Shown here: in pieces, positions 45,452 to 58,124 of the stretch
How the letters are laid out: each line of letters starts with the position of its first letter
Position numbering within the stretch: the stretch's first letter is position 1
From: Lentzea jiangxiensis
GTDB taxonomy: Bacteria; Actinomycetota; Actinomycetes; Mycobacteriales; Pseudonocardiaceae
Assembly: GCF_900104175.1 (NCBI RefSeq)
Contig: NZ_FNIX01000005.1
Span: forward strand, 186,001-250,000
DNA: 64,000 bases
Direction of reading: 5' to 3'
The notes under the pieces: generated by a model
Seen by the model: only the letters and a program-made list of their open reading frames with translations
What the model was told of the DNA's origin: nothing
Database searches by the model: none
Program-made: the position numbers and the translations under genes

Positions 45452-46528
45452 ATGTCGTCGTACGCCGCACGCCGAAACGCCCTGCGCCGGGAGCTCCAGG
45501 CCGCGAACCTGGACGCGCTGCTCGTGACGAACCTCCTGAACGTCCGGTACCTCACCGGGTTCACGGGCTCGAACGCCGCCGTGCTGGTCGACGCGGACGG
45601 CGACGACACCACGGTGTTCTGCACCGACGGCCGCTACCTCACCCAGTCGGCGCGGCAGGTGCCGGACCTGGAACGCGTCGTCGACCGGCCGTGCGACACC
45701 GCGCTCGCGCGCAGGGCGAAGGGCAGGCTCGGGTTCGAGAGCCACGTCGTCACGGTCGACGGGTTCGACGGGCTGACCGCGGCGGCCGGCAGGGCCGAGC
45801 TGGTCAAGGCCGGTGGCTTCGTCGAGAAGCTGCGGCTGGTCAAGGACGAGGTCGAGATCGAGGCGCTGCGGATGGCGTGCGCGGCGGCGGACCGGGCGCT
45901 GGCGGCGTTGATCGGGCACGGCGGCCTGCGGGCGGGCCGCACCGAACGCGAGGTCGCGCGCGAGCTGGAGAGCCGCATGCTCGACCACGGCGCGGAGGGC
46001 CCGTCGTTCTCCTCGATCGTGGCGTTCGGCGCGAACTCCGCGGTGCCGCACCACTCGCCGACGGACGCGACCCTGCACGTGGGCGACTTCATCAAGCTGG
46101 ACTTCGGCGCGCTCGTCGACGGCTACCACTCGGACATGACGCGCACGCTCGTCCTCGGCAAGCCCGCCGACTGGCAGCGCGACCTGTACGACCTGGTGGC
46201 GCGCTCGCAGGCGGCCGGGCGCAACGCGCTCAAGCCGGGCGTGCGGGTCAGCGGAGTCGACCACGCGTCGCGCGAGGTGATCGAGAAGGCCGGGCACGGC
46301 GAGGACTTCCTGCACGGCCTCGGCCACGGGGTCGGGCTGGAGATCCACGAGGCACCGGCGTTGTCGAAGGCGGGTGCCGGTACACTTTCGGCCGGTATGG
46401 CGGTCACCGTCGAGCCCGGCGTCTACTTGCCGGGGCGGGGCGGGGTCCGCATCGAGGACACCCTCGTGGTCCGCGAGAGCGGGCCGGAGCTCCTCACCCT
46501 GACCACGAAAGAACTCGTGGTCGTCTGA
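45452..46528 (+). CDS. pepQ: Xaa-Pro peptidase (M24B)
   Basis: 358 residues: a creatinase-like N domain ([20 protein letters not shown]) and the pita-bread metallopeptidase domain with metal ligands in [17 protein letters not shown] (two Asp), [13 protein letters not shown] (His), and two Glu in [10 protein letters not shown] and GVRIEDT. Cleaves Xaa-Pro bonds. TACGCT sits 7 bases before the ATG with no Shine-Dalgarno site, so it is likely leaderless. Upstream of efp, as in mycobacteria. Confidence 0.93.
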   Translation: MSSYAARRNALRRELQAANLDALLVTNLLNVRYLTGFTGSNAAVLVDADGDDTTVFCTDGRYLTQSARQVPDLERVVDRPCDTALARRAKGRLGFESHVVTVDGFDGLTAAAGRAELVKAGGFVEKLRLVKDEVEIEALRMACAAADRALAALIGHGGLRAGRTEREVARELESRMLDHGAEGPSFSSIVAFGANSAVPHHSPTDATLHVGDFIKLDFGALVDGYHSDMTRTLVLGKPADWQRDLYDLVARSQAAGRNALKPGVRVSGVDHASREVIEKAGHGEDFLHGLGHGVGLEIHEAPALSKAGAGTLSAGMAVTVEPGVYLPGRGGVRIEDTLVVRESGPELLTLTTKELVVV

Positions 46529-46559
46529 CACCCCCGTCCTACACAGGAGAAATCCCACC

Positions 46560-47126
46560 GTGGCCACCACGAACGACCTGAAGAACGGCCTGGTGCTGAA
46601 CCTCGACGGCCAGCTCTGGACCGTCACCGCGTTCCAGCACGTCAAGCCCGGCAAGGGTGGCGCCTTCGTGCGCACGACCCTCAAGCACGTGCTGACCGGC
46701 AAGGTCGTCGACAAGACCTTCAACGCGGGCACCAAGGTCGACACGGCCACCGTGGACAAGCGCGGCATGACGTTCCTCTACAAGGACGGCGCCGACTTCA
46801 TCTTCATGGACGGCGACACCTACGACCAGATCCCGGTCCCGGCTGAGACGGTGGGCGACGCCGCCAACTACCTGCTGGAGAACCAGGAGGCCGTCGTGGC
46901 CGTCCACGAGGGCGTGCCGCTGTTCATCGAGCTCCCGACCTCGGTCGAGCTCGTGATCGAACACACCGACCCGGGCCTGCAGGGCGACCGCTCCACCGGC
47001 GGCACCAAGCCCGCCCGCCTCGAGACCGGCGCCGAGATCCAGGTCCCGCTGTTCGTCACGACCGGCGAGAAGATCAAGGTCGACACCCGCGACGGCCGGT
47101 ACCTCGGCCGCATCAGCGACAAGTAA
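46560..47126 (+). CDS. efp: Elongation factor P
   Basis: 188 residues, three OB-like domains; the modification-loop Lys is in [16 protein letters not shown] and the C-terminal signature in [16 protein letters not shown]. Rescues ribosomes stalled on polyproline. GTG at 46560 follows AGGAGA. The stop overlaps the nusB ATG (TAATG). Confidence 0.97.
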   Translation: MATTNDLKNGLVLNLDGQLWTVTAFQHVKPGKGGAFVRTTLKHVLTGKVVDKTFNAGTKVDTATVDKRGMTFLYKDGADFIFMDGDTYDQIPVPAETVGDAANYLLENQEAVVAVHEGVPLFIELPTSVELVIEHTDPGLQGDRSTGGTKPARLETGAEIQVPLFVTTGEKIKVDTRDGRYLGRISDK

Positions 47127-47545
47127 TGGGCGCACGGAGCAAGGCCCGCAAACGCGCGGTCGACTTCCTCTACGAAGCCGACCTGCTGGGCACCGACCCG
47201 GTGACGCTGCTGGCCTCACGCGTCGGTTCCCCCGACGTGCCGCCGGTGAACGACTACACGGTGACCCTGGTCGAGGGCGTCACCGCCCACCGCGCGCGCA
47301 TCGACGACCTGATCTCCGAGCACGCCGAGGGCTGGACCCTGCAGCGCATGCCGGCGGTCGACCGGGCGGTCCTGCGCCTCGGCCTGTACGAGCTGCTGTG
47401 GGCGGCCGACGTGCCGGACGCGGTGGCCATCGACGAGGCCGTCGAGCTCGCCAAGGGCCTGTCGACGGACGACTCGCCGCGGTTCGTGAACGGCGTGCTC
47501 GGCCGGATCGCGGTGATCGCGGACCAGCTGCGCGCTGTTCTGTAG
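47126..47545 (+). CDS. nusB: Transcription antitermination factor NusB
   Basis: 139 residues, all-helical: ARSKARKRAVDFLYEADL at the start and the end motif DAVAIDEAVELAKGLSTDDS with FVNGVLGR. Binds boxA RNA with NusE. Last gene of the pepQ-efp-nusB unit, followed 6 bases later by a perfect terminator. Confidence 0.96.
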   Translation: MGARSKARKRAVDFLYEADLLGTDPVTLLASRVGSPDVPPVNDYTVTLVEGVTAHRARIDDLISEHAEGWTLQRMPAVDRAVLRLGLYELLWAADVPDAVAIDEAVELAKGLSTDDSPRFVNGVLGRIAVIADQLRAVL

Positions 47546-47551
47546 CTCTTC

Positions 47552-47586
47552 CCGTGGGCGCCACACGCAGCGTGTGGCGCCCACGG
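47552..47586. terminator. Bidirectional terminator between nusB and the HD gene
   Basis: Perfect 16-bp arms CCGTGGGCGCCACACG / CGTGTGGCGCCCACGG with a CAG loop. It fills the 42-base gap between the convergent stops at 47545 and 47588. Confidence 0.93.
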
Positions 47587-47587
47587 T

Positions 47588-48229
47588 TCAGCTCCGGGCC
47601 CAGCCCCGCCGCTCACCTTCGTCGATCAGGTGCAGCGCCGCTTCCCAGAGCTTCGCCGACCCGTCGCCGATCACGGCCTTGCGGGCACGCACGTCGTCCG
47701 CGGTCACCCCGGGCGTCCGCCAGGTCCCGCCCTTCGCCATCCAGTTGAGCAGCAACGGCTGCAGCCGGTCCATGGCCTTCGCGAACCGCGCCTCGGGCGT
47801 CCGGCGAGCCTCGAACTCGTCCCACAACGCGCGGAGCGTCCGTCCAGCGTCGTCGGGCAGGATCCCGAACAACCTCTCAGCGGCGGCCTCTTCGCGCTCC
47901 TGCTGGCTCACGGCCAGTTCGGTGTCGTAGATCGGCGTGTCCCCCGCGTAGATCTCGATGAGGTCGTGCACGACGACGAGCTTCATCGTGTGGCCGACGT
48001 CAATCGGTTCGTCGGCGTACTCCGCGAGCGTCATGACCATCAGCGCGAGGTGCCACGAGTGCTCCGCGTCGTTCTCACGCCTGTCCGCCGCCGCGAGAGG
48101 GGACGCTCGCAACACGGTCTTGAGCCGGTCGACCTCGATGAGGAACGTGAGGTGCTCGCGCAGCCGGGAGTCGACACCGGAGGGCAGCGGGTTCTGGTCG
48201 GCGAGAAGGCCGGCATCGGAGGTGGTCAC
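47588..48229 (-). CDS. HD-domain hydrolase (YfbR/HDDC2 group)
   Basis: 213 residues: metal-binding His in RRENDAEHSWHLALMVMTLA, the HD pair in VVVHDLIEIYAGDTP, and a later Asp in MDRLQPLLLNW. This is the HD_3 group including deoxynucleotide 5'-monophosphatases. GTG at 48229; no partner gene, since the terminator lies downstream and a gene relic upstream. Confidence 0.85.
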   Translation of the reverse strand: MTTSDAGLLADQNPLPSGVDSRLREHLTFLIEVDRLKTVLRASPLAAADRRENDAEHSWHLALMVMTLAEYADEPIDVGHTMKLVVVHDLIEIYAGDTPIYDTELAVSQQEREEAAAERLFGILPDDAGRTLRALWDEFEARRTPEARFAKAMDRLQPLLLNWMAKGGTWRTPGVTADDVRARKAVIGDGSAKLWEAALHLIDEGERRGWARS

Positions 48230-48241
48230 GTTGCCGGGACT

Positions 48242-48352
48242 CTACAGCGACCAGGCAGACCGGCCTGGCCGCCAGGGCAGGAAGTCCTCCTGGGTGCGGG
48301 TGCCGACGTGTCTGCCGGGAGCGCCGGTCCCGCCCGCCACGAGGATCTTCAC
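48242..48352 (-). pseudogene. Truncated SDR/NAD(P)-binding epimerase start
   Basis: GTG at 48352 with a strong GGAGG six bases upstream encodes VKILVAGGTGAPGRHVG, the first strand and dinucleotide loop of an atypical SDR (NmrA/epimerase). After about 17 residues it jumps to an unrelated tail and stops at 48242. Expression signals are intact but more than 200 residues are missing. It diverges from an ECF sigma gene; ECF41-type sigma factors typically lie next to carboxymuconolactone decarboxylase, oxidoreductase or epimerase (COE) genes and activate them. Confidence 0.7.
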
Positions 48353-48383
48353 GGTTACCCTCCGGATGAGTCGCCGCCAGGCC

Positions 48384-48410
48384 GACCCGGCGGCGCGGGG
48401 GACCGTGACA
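48384..48410 (-). promoter_or_regulatory. Candidate ECF41-type promoter for the truncated SDR gene
   Basis: On the minus strand: TGTCACG, 16 bases, GGTC. The known ECF41 target promoter is TGTCACA-N16-CGTC, so 6 of 7 and 3 of 4 positions fit at the right spacing. It lies 32-58 bases before the truncated gene's GTG. Found by eye. Confidence 0.45.
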
Positions 48411-48439
48411 GGCTGTGTGCCAGGCCACAGGGGGAAGAA

Positions 48440-49249
48440 GTGATCGCGCAGTTCCAGCAGGAGCGCACGCGTTTGCGTGCCATCGCCCACCGCATGCTGG
48501 GCTCGTTCGCCGAGGCGGACGACGCGGTGCAGGAAGCCTGGCTCCGGGTCGAGCGCGCGGACACGAGCGAGATCGAGAACCCCGCCGCGTGGCTCACCAC
48601 CGTCGTCGGCCGTGTGTGCCTGAACATGCTGCGCGACAGGCGCGAGCACGCGTTCGAGATGCCGGACCCCGTGATCGAGACGGGGGAGGAGCCCGAGCAC
48701 CGGGCCGTCACCCAAGACCAGGTCGGGCTCGCGATGCTGATCGTGCTCGACTCGTTGAAGCCCGACGAGCGGCTCGCGTTCGTGCTGCACGACATGTTCG
48801 CGGTGCCGTTCGACGACATCGCACCGTTGATCGGCAAGACGCCCGCCGCGACTCGGCAGCTCGCGTCGCGTGCGCGCAAGCGTGTGCAGGGCCGGCCGCA
48901 GCCCAACGTCGGTCTGCCGCAGCAGCGGGAGGTCGTGGAGGCGTTCCTCAAGGCGTCGCAGGAGGGCGATCTCGAAGGCCTCGTCTCGGTGCTGCACCCG
49001 GACGTCGTGCTCCGCGCCGGCGCGTTGGAGGTCATCGGCGGACGCAACGTCGCCGGGCGTGCCAGCACCTTCCGCAAGTACGCCGTGTCGGCGACCGCGG
49101 AGTTCGCGGTCATCGGCGACGAGATCGGCTTCATCTCGCGGGTCGGCGGAGTGCCGTTCTCCGTCATGGCGTTCACCGTCCGCGACGGACGGATCGCCGC
49201 CATCCACGTCATCCAGGACAAGGAGCAGCTCGCGGCGCTCGTGCCGTGA
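48440..49249 (+). CDS. ECF sigma factor with SnoaL-like C-terminal domain (ECF41/SigJ-like)
   Basis: 269 residues: sigma region 2 (LRAIAHRMLGSFAEADDAVQ, EAWLRVER), region 4 (FAVPFDDIAPLIGKTPAATR, QLASRARKRV) and a C-terminal SnoaL/NTF2-like domain (about 175-269) that in ECF41 factors regulates activity in place of an anti-sigma factor. The DGGGK motif common in ECF41 linkers is not seen, so it may be a neighbouring subgroup. GTG at 48440 follows GGGGGAAGAA. Its expected target gene, the divergent SDR, is truncated. Confidence 0.88.
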   Translation: MIAQFQQERTRLRAIAHRMLGSFAEADDAVQEAWLRVERADTSEIENPAAWLTTVVGRVCLNMLRDRREHAFEMPDPVIETGEEPEHRAVTQDQVGLAMLIVLDSLKPDERLAFVLHDMFAVPFDDIAPLIGKTPAATRQLASRARKRVQGRPQPNVGLPQQREVVEAFLKASQEGDLEGLVSVLHPDVVLRAGALEVIGGRNVAGRASTFRKYAVSATAEFAVIGDEIGFISRVGGVPFSVMAFTVRDGRIAAIHVIQDKEQLAALVP

Positions 49250-49322
49250 GCGGGGGCAAGTCGCCGTCGGAGGCGGGACCCGAGGGAGATGCGTTCATGC
49301 CGGACGGACGGGGCAGCGTCCG

Positions 49323-49469
49323 TGCTTCGACGAGCCGTTCGAGCGGATCGCGCCGTTGATCGGCCGCACGCCGCCGGGTGCGTCGCAGGTGGGGGCGCTG
49401 ACGGGGGAGGCCAGGCCGGTGTCCGATGCGGATCTCAACGGCCAGCCAGCCCGGTTGTCGGAATGTTGA
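49323..49469 (+). pseudogene. Relic of a second ECF sigma factor (region 4)
   Basis: The frame reads CFDEPFERIAPLIGRTPPGA, then degenerates and stops at 49467. It parallels the FDDIAPLIGKTPAAT helix-turn-helix of the sigma gene just upstream, but is a diverged paralogue, not a copy. Upstream and downstream domains are absent. The rest of 49250-49671 has no intact gene, only this relic, a palindrome and hairpins. Confidence 0.6.
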
Positions 49470-49479
49470 CATTCGGACA
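49456..49479. repeat. 24-base operator-like palindrome
   Basis: TGTCGGAATGT and ACATTCGGACA separated by TG; 10 of 11 arm positions pair. It starts inside the sigma relic and has no intact gene immediately downstream. It resembles a dimeric regulator site left behind with the decayed gene, though a folded RNA is possible. Confidence 0.45.
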
Positions 49480-49604
49480 AGCGGGTGCCGGCCGGTGAAA
49501 GCGAACACCCGGTTGGGCAGCGGAGCCACGTGCGGCAGCGCGACGACCTGGCGGTGGTTCGGTCCGGGGGCGCTCACTCCGCGCACCCCCGGCACAAAGC
49601 AGCA

Positions 49605-49655
49605 GTGGCTCCCCGGACGTCCTCAGGGCGACTTGCAGGACGTCAGGGGAGCCAC
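49605..49655 (-). terminator. Terminator of bldD
   Basis: Arms GTGGCTCCCC+ACGTCCT and AGGACGT+GGGGAGCCAC, 17 pairs in all with a 2x2 internal loop (GG/CA) and a 13-nt loop. It begins 17 bases after the bldD stop on the minus strand. A smaller hairpin (CCGGGGG/CCCCCGG) at about 49564-49592 follows. Confidence 0.85.
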
Positions 49656-49671
49656 AGCTCCAGGCGGAAGT

Positions 49672-50160
49672 TCAGTCTTCCTTGGCGGGACGGGCCTCGG
49701 GAGGCAGCACGCCCCAGTCGATGAGCTGCTCGGTCAGCTCGCCCGGCGTCATGTCGTAGATGATCGCGAGCGAACGCAGGTCCTCGGTGCGGATCGAGAG
49801 GACCTTGCCGTTGTAGTCACCGCGCTGCGACTGGATGGTCGCGGCGTAGCGGGCCAGCGGGCCGACCTTCTCGACCGGCAGCTGCTGGAGCCGCTCGAGG
49901 TTGATCACGATCTTGGTGGCCGGCTCGGCACCCGACGGCACGCGGCCCTCGGGCAGGAGCTCGGCGACGGGAACCCCGTAGAAGTCGGCCAGCTCGGCCA
50001 GCTTCTGCACGGTCACCGCGCGGTCACCGCGCTCGTACGAGCCGACGACCACGGCCTTCCAGCGACCGCCGGACTTCTGCTCGACGCCGTGCAGGGACAG
50101 ACCCTGCTGCTGGCGGATAGCGCGGAGCTTGGCCCCCAGCGCCTTGGCGTAGTCGCCCAT
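49672..50160 (-). CDS. bldD: Developmental regulator BldD
   Basis: 162 residues: an N-terminal XRE helix-turn-helix (KLRAIRQQQGLSLHGVEQKS, then WKAVVVGSYERGDRAVT) and a C-terminal domain with the c-di-GMP signature RGD-x8-RTED (RGDYNGKVLSIRTED). In streptomycetes BldD, dimerised by a c-di-GMP tetramer, represses sporulation genes during growth. All four ligand-contact residues of the signature are present. GGAG lies 9 bases before the ATG. A BldD-like box overlaps its own promoter. Confidence 0.95.
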   Translation of the reverse strand: MGDYAKALGAKLRAIRQQQGLSLHGVEQKSGGRWKAVVVGSYERGDRAVTVQKLAELADFYGVPVAELLPEGRVPSGAEPATKIVINLERLQQLPVEKVGPLARYAATIQSQRGDYNGKVLSIRTEDLRSLAIIYDMTPGELTEQLIDWGVLPPEARPAKED

Positions 50161-50224
50161 GTGGCGGTTCTCCGTTCATTCGCCCCGTCAGCAGTACGGG
50201 CGTGCTGCGGGGAGGCTTAGATCG

Positions 50225-50237
50225 ATACGCAGAGTAA
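50225..50237 (-). promoter_or_regulatory. BldD box at the bldD promoter
   Basis: ATACGCAGAGTAA fits the BldD consensus TNACNC(A/T)GNGTNA at every defined base but the first. It overlaps the probable -10 (TATCGAT on the minus strand) and is extended by the palindrome GAGTAATGATTACTC (50232-50246). This predicts autorepression, as known in Streptomyces coelicolor. Confidence 0.6.
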
Positions 50238-50372
50238 TGATTACTCGCCGTGGTCGGCAGGTCAAGCTGATCTCGGGCAGAGACGCGCGCCACGCCTGGC
50301 GCACCACTCGGACGGCTGACCGCCCGTAGGTGATACCGTGCAGGTCAGCCTGGTTATGGCCAGGTGTCCGAC

Positions 50373-50413
50373 GTCCTTTAAGGACCCGTCCAGTGAGGCG
50401 GGGAAGGAGGTCC
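50373..50413 (+). ncRNA. PyrR-binding leader of the pyrimidine operon
   Basis: Just before pyrR: a palindrome GTCCTTTAAGGAC (50373-50385), then a hairpin CCCGTC-CAGTGA-GGCGGG with the PyrR-type loop (CCAGTGAGGC), and an outer stem GGACC/GGTCC (50382-50386 with 50409-50413) that would enclose the AAGGAGG ribosome-binding site. The two foldings are mutually exclusive. In mycobacteria PyrR acts at translation through such a leader; the same is predicted here, with UMP favouring repression. Confidence 0.75.
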
Positions 50414-50417
50414 AGCC

Positions 50418-50990
50418 GTGGCGTCACGTCAACGTGGCGCGACGGATCCGGCCGGGGATCGCGAGATCCTCTCGGCCGGTGACGTCGCGCGCACTGTCGC
50501 CCGAATGGCCCATCAGATCATCGAGAAGACCGCTCTCGATGCACCCAGCGCACCCGACGTCGTCTTGATGGGTATTCCCAGCCGGGGAGCCCCACTCGCA
50601 CGGCGCCTTGCCGCTAAGATCGCCGAATTTTCCGGCCGGACGGTGCTCGAGGGCACGCTCGACATCACCCTCTACCGCGACGACCTGCGCCGCGGCCCCA
50701 CCAGGCCGCTGGAGGCGACGAAGCTGCCCGAGGGCGGCATCGACGACAAGCTGGTCGTGCTCGTGGACGACGTGCTGTTCTCCGGCCGCACGATCCGCTC
50801 CGCGCTCGACGCCCTGCGCGACCACGGCCGGCCCCGCGCCGTCCAGCTGGCCGTGCTCGTCGACCGCGGCCACCGCGAGCTGCCGATCCGCGCGGACTAC
50901 GTGGGCAAGAACCTGCCGACGTCCAAGACCGAGGACGTCGTCGTGATGCTCGAGGAGTTCGACGGCCGCGACGGAGTGGTGCTGAAGTGA
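50418..50990 (+). CDS. pyrR: PyrR bifunctional regulator/uracil phosphoribosyltransferase
   Basis: 190 residues with the PRPP motif [17 protein letters not shown], the substrate loop [14 protein letters not shown] and [15 protein letters not shown] at 50418 is preceded by AAGGAGG within the leader structure. First gene of pyrR-B-C-(PH)-carA-carB-pyrF. Confidence 0.95.
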   Translation: MASRQRGATDPAGDREILSAGDVARTVARMAHQIIEKTALDAPSAPDVVLMGIPSRGAPLARRLAAKIAEFSGRTVLEGTLDITLYRDDLRRGPTRPLEATKLPEGGIDDKLVVLVDDVLFSGRTIRSALDALRDHGRPRAVQLAVLVDRGHRELPIRADYVGKNLPTSKTEDVVVMLEEFDGRDGVVLK

Positions 50991-51919
50991 AGCACCTGCT
51001 CTCCACCGACGGCCTCGACCGCGACCAGGCGATCGCGATCCTCGACACCGCGGACCGGCTGAAGCAGGCGCTGCTCGGCCGCGAGGTCCGCAAGCTGCCG
51101 ACGCTGCGCGGCCGCACGGTGATCACGATGTTCTACGAGAACAGCACCCGCACCCGCGTGAGCTTCGAGATCGCCGGCAAGTGGATGTCCGCGGACGTGA
51201 TCAACGTCAGCAGCTCCGGCTCCAGCGTCAGCAAGGGCGAGTCGCTGCGCGACACCGCGCTGACCCTGCAGGCCGCGGGCGCCGACTGCGTGATCGTGCG
51301 GCACCCGGCGTCCGGTGCCGCCCACCGGCTCGCGGGCTGGCTCAAGCACACGAACACGTCCGTCGTGAACGCGGGCGACGGCATGCACGAGCACCCCACG
51401 CAGGCGTTGCTCGACGCCGCCACGCTGCGCGACCGCCTCGGCAGCCTCGACGGCCGCCGGGTCGCGATCGTCGGCGACGTGCTGCACAGCCGTGTCGCCC
51501 GGTCGAACGTGCACCTGCTGACGACGCTCGGTGCCGAGGTCACGCTGGTCGCGCCGCCGACCCTGCTGCCCACCGGCGTCGAGAACTGGCCGGTCACCGT
51601 CTCCCACGAGATCGACTCGGAGCTGGCGAGCCAGGACGCGGTGATGTTGCTGCGCGTGCAGGCCGAGCGGATGACCGGCGGGTTCTTCCCGAGCTCGCGC
51701 GAGTACTCGATCGCGTACGGCCTCAACGAGCGGCGCCTGAAGCTGCTGCCCGAGCACGCCGTCGTGCTGCACCCCGGCCCGATGCTGCGCGGCATGGAGA
51801 TCGCCTCCGTCGTCGCCGACAGCCCGCAGGCCGCCATCACCGAGCAGGTCCGCAACGGTGTCCACGTGCGCATGGCCGTGCTGTACCACCTGCTTGCCCA
51901 CGAGGAGGAAACCGCGTGA
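50987..51919 (+). CDS. pyrB: Aspartate carbamoyltransferase catalytic subunit
   Basis: 310 residues: carbamoyl-phosphate motif [13 protein letters not shown], the [12 protein letters not shown] loop, [11 protein letters not shown] and [12 protein letters not shown]. Commits carbamoyl phosphate to pyrimidines. Overlaps pyrR and pyrC (GTGA each). No pyrI subunit is present. Confidence 0.97.
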   Translation: MKHLLSTDGLDRDQAIAILDTADRLKQALLGREVRKLPTLRGRTVITMFYENSTRTRVSFEIAGKWMSADVINVSSSGSSVSKGESLRDTALTLQAAGADCVIVRHPASGAAHRLAGWLKHTNTSVVNAGDGMHEHPTQALLDAATLRDRLGSLDGRRVAIVGDVLHSRVARSNVHLLTTLGAEVTLVAPPTLLPTGVENWPVTVSHEIDSELASQDAVMLLRVQAERMTGGFFPSSREYSIAYGLNERRLKLLPEHAVVLHPGPMLRGMEIASVVADSPQAAITEQVRNGVHVRMAVLYHLLAHEEETA

Positions 51920-53211
51920 AACCCTTGTTGCTCAAGGGAGTCAGGCCCTACGGCGAGGGTGAACCGATCGACCTGCTGATCCGCGACGGCGTGATCGCCG
52001 GCCAGAGTGATCCCACACAGCACGGAGCTGATGTAGAAGTCATCGAGGGCAACGGCGCGGTCCTGCTGCCGGGCTTCGTCGACCTGCACACCCACCTGCG
52101 CGAACCCGGCCGCGAGGACACGGAGACCATCGAGACGGGCTCGAGGGCCGCCGCTCTCGGCGGGTACACGGCGGTGTTCGCCATGGCCAACACCGACCCG
52201 GTCGCCGACAACGCCGTCATCGTCGAGCACGTCGCCCGCCGCGGTCAGGAGGTCGGCCTGGTCGACGTCCACCCGGTCGGCGCCGTCACGGTCGGCCTGA
52301 AGGGCGAGAAGCTCGCCGAGCTCGGCACGATGGCCAAGTCCAAGGCCAACGTCCGCGTCTTCTCCGACGACGGCCACTGCGTGCACGACCCGCTTGTCAT
52401 GCGCCGGGCGCTGGAGTACTCGAAGGCGCTGGGCGCCGTCATCGCCCAGCACGCCGAGGAGCCGCGTCTCACCGTCGGCGCGCAGGCGCACGAGGGCGAG
52501 AACGCGTCACGGCTCGGCCTGCAGGGCTGGCCGGCGGCGGCCGAGGAGTCGATCGTCGCCCGCGACTGCATCCTCGCGAAGCAGGTCGACGCGAAGCTGC
52601 ACGTCTGCCACGTCAGCACCACCGGCACGGCGGACGTCCTCAAGTGGGCGAAGGCGCGCGGCACCAAGGTCAGCGCCGAGGTCACCCCGCACCACCTGAT
52701 CCTCACCGACGACCGGCTCGCCACCTACGACCCGGTCAACAAGGTCAACCCGCCGCTGCGCACGCAGGCCGACGTCGACGCGCTGCGCCAGGCGCTGGCC
52801 GACGGCACGATCGACTGCGTCGCCACGGACCACGCCCCGCACGCCGTGCAGGACAAGGACTGCGAGTGGTCGGCGGCCCGTCCGGGCATGCTCGGCCTGC
52901 AGACCGCGCTCGGCATCGTCGTCGAGACGATGGTGAGGACCGGGCTGCTGGACTGGCGCGGCGTCGCGCGGGTGATGAGCGAGAAGCCCGCCGAGATCGC
53001 CGGCCTGACCGACCAGGGCCGCCCGATCGCGGCCGGCGAGCCCGCGAACCTGGTGCTGGTCGACCCGGACGCCTCCTGGACCGTGAACGGCGCGCAGCTC
53101 GCGAGCATCGCGGGCAACACCCCGTTCGAGGGCATGGAGCTGCCCGCCGCGGTGACGGCCACCATCTTGCGTGGCCGGGTGACCGCACTCGCGGGGAGGA
53201 TTGCGCGATGA
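51916..53211 (+). CDS. pyrC: Dihydroorotase (class I)
   Basis: 431 residues: [18 protein letters not shown] (HxH zinc ligands), DDGHCVHD, the zinc-site helix regions with QHAEEP and CHVSTTGT, and the Asp in [12 protein letters not shown] at 51916 follows GAGGAGGAAA. Cyclises carbamoyl aspartate. Confidence 0.96.
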   Translation: MKPLLLKGVRPYGEGEPIDLLIRDGVIAGQSDPTQHGADVEVIEGNGAVLLPGFVDLHTHLREPGREDTETIETGSRAAALGGYTAVFAMANTDPVADNAVIVEHVARRGQEVGLVDVHPVGAVTVGLKGEKLAELGTMAKSKANVRVFSDDGHCVHDPLVMRRALEYSKALGAVIAQHAEEPRLTVGAQAHEGENASRLGLQGWPAAAEESIVARDCILAKQVDAKLHVCHVSTTGTADVLKWAKARGTKVSAEVTPHHLILTDDRLATYDPVNKVNPPLRTQADVDALRQALADGTIDCVATDHAPHAVQDKDCEWSAARPGMLGLQTALGIVVETMVRTGLLDWRGVARVMSEKPAEIAGLTDQGRPIAAGEPANLVLVDPDASWTVNGAQLASIAGNTPFEGMELPAAVTATILRGRVTALAGRIAR

Positions 53212-53696
53212 CCCGCGTTCTGCTGTCCCTGGCGGTCTTCCTGCTCTTCGCGCTGTGCGTGTACGGCATGTGGCACGGCTGGAAGCGACGCCAGCGCGCG
53301 CAGGCCGGCCTTCCGGCGTTCCCGTCGACACCGCGGCAGCTCGGCACGGCGCGGCTCACGACCACGGGCGTCTACATCGGAACGACGAACGCGGGCAACT
53401 GGCAGGACCGCATCCAGATCGGCGACATCGGCCACCGCGCCGAGGCGACGCTCAGCCTGGTGCCCGAAGGCGTCGCGATCGAACGCGTCGGCGCGACACC
53501 GATCTTCATCCCGGCCGCGTCCATCCGGGACGCCCGCACGGACCGGGGCCTCGCCGGGAAGGTCATGTTCAGCGAGGAAGGCTTGTTGGTGGTCCAGTGG
53601 GAAAACGATGGCCACCTGTTCGACACTGGTTTCCGCGGTGACGACAAAGACGTTTACGAAGAATGGGTAGCAGCACTCGTGGGAGGCAAGGCGTGA
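53208..53696 (+). CDS. PH-like membrane protein between pyrC and carA
   Basis: 162 residues: one N-terminal transmembrane helix (about 4-22), a basic patch KRRQRAQ, then a beta-rich domain with [20 protein letters not shown]. This conserved actinobacterial companion (place of Rv1382) has no established role in pyrimidine synthesis. It overlaps both neighbours by 4 bases, so it is translated with them. Confidence 0.82.
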   Translation: MTRVLLSLAVFLLFALCVYGMWHGWKRRQRAQAGLPAFPSTPRQLGTARLTTTGVYIGTTNAGNWQDRIQIGDIGHRAEATLSLVPEGVAIERVGATPIFIPAASIRDARTDRGLAGKVMFSEEGLLVVQWENDGHLFDTGFRGDDKDVYEEWVAALVGGKA

Positions 53697-54805
53697 CGAA
53701 CGCGGCATTGGTGCTGGAAGACGGACGTGTCTTCCGCGGTGAGGCGTACGGAGCGACCGGCGTCTCGCTCGGCGAGGTCGTGTTCTCCACGGCCATGACC
53801 GGGTACCAGGAAACCCTGACCGACCCCTCCTACCACCGCCAGATCGTGGTGCAGACCGCACCGCAGATCGGCAACACCGGCTGGAACGACGAGGACGACG
53901 AGTCGTCGAAGATCTGGGTCGCCGGCTACGTGGTCCGCGACCCCGCGCGCACGCCGTCGAACTGGCGGTCCAGGCGCGGCCTCGACGAGGAGCTCGCGAA
54001 CCAGGGCGTCGTCGGCATCTCCGGCCTCGACACCCGCACCCTGACCCGCCACATCCGCGAGCAGGGCGCCATGCGCGCCGGGGTGTTCTCCGGCGCGGAG
54101 CTCACCGACGACGCGTCGATGGTCGAGCAGGTCAAGGCGTCGGCGCAGATGGTCGGCGCGAACCTCGCGGTCGACGTGACCACGGACAAGCCGTACGTGG
54201 TCGAGGCGATCGGTGAGAAGAAGTTCACCGTCGCGGCGCTCGACCTGGGCATCAAGTCGAACACCCCGCGGATGATGGCGGCGCGCGGCATCGAGGTGCA
54301 CGTCCTGCCGCTGACGAGCACCTTCGACGACGTCCTGGAGGTCAGCCCGGACGGGTTGTTCCTGTCGAACGGCCCCGGTGACCCGGCCACGCAGGACCAC
54401 GCCATCGCCCTGACGAAGGAGGCGCTGAGCCGGGAGCTGCCGCTGTTCGGCATCTGCTTCGGCAACCAGATCCTGGGCCGCGCCGTCGGGCGCGGGACCT
54501 ACAAGATGCGCTACGGCCACCGCGGCATCAACATCCCGGTCATCGACGTGACCACCGGCAAGGTCGCCATCACCTCGCAGAACCACGGGTTCGCGCTGGA
54601 GGGCACGCCGGGCGAGGAGTTCTCCTCGGAGTTCGGCCGCGCCGTGCTGTCGCACTACTGCCCGAACGACGGCACCGTCGAGGGCGTCCGGCTGCTCGAC
54701 GCGCCGGCGTTCTCCGTGCAGTACCACCCCGAGGCCGCGGCCGGACCGCACGACGCCGCGCCCCTGTTCGACGACTTCGTGACCATGATGAACGGCGGCC
54801 GCTGA
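53693..54805 (+). CDS. carA: Carbamoyl-phosphate synthase small (glutaminase) subunit
   Basis: 370 residues: an N-terminal CPSase_sm domain ([19 protein letters not shown]) and a class I glutaminase with nucleophile Cys in LFGICFGNQ and His/Glu in QYHPEAA. Releases ammonia for CarB. GTG overlaps the PH-like gene stop; carB starts 1 base after its stop. Confidence 0.97.
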   Translation: MTNAALVLEDGRVFRGEAYGATGVSLGEVVFSTAMTGYQETLTDPSYHRQIVVQTAPQIGNTGWNDEDDESSKIWVAGYVVRDPARTPSNWRSRRGLDEELANQGVVGISGLDTRTLTRHIREQGAMRAGVFSGAELTDDASMVEQVKASAQMVGANLAVDVTTDKPYVVEAIGEKKFTVAALDLGIKSNTPRMMAARGIEVHVLPLTSTFDDVLEVSPDGLFLSNGPGDPATQDHAIALTKEALSRELPLFGICFGNQILGRAVGRGTYKMRYGHRGINIPVIDVTTGKVAITSQNHGFALEGTPGEEFSSEFGRAVLSHYCPNDGTVEGVRLLDAPAFSVQYHPEAAAGPHDAAPLFDDFVTMMNGGR

Positions 54806-54806
54806 C

Positions 54807-58120
<3,314 letters not shown>

Positions 58121-58124
<4 letters not shown>

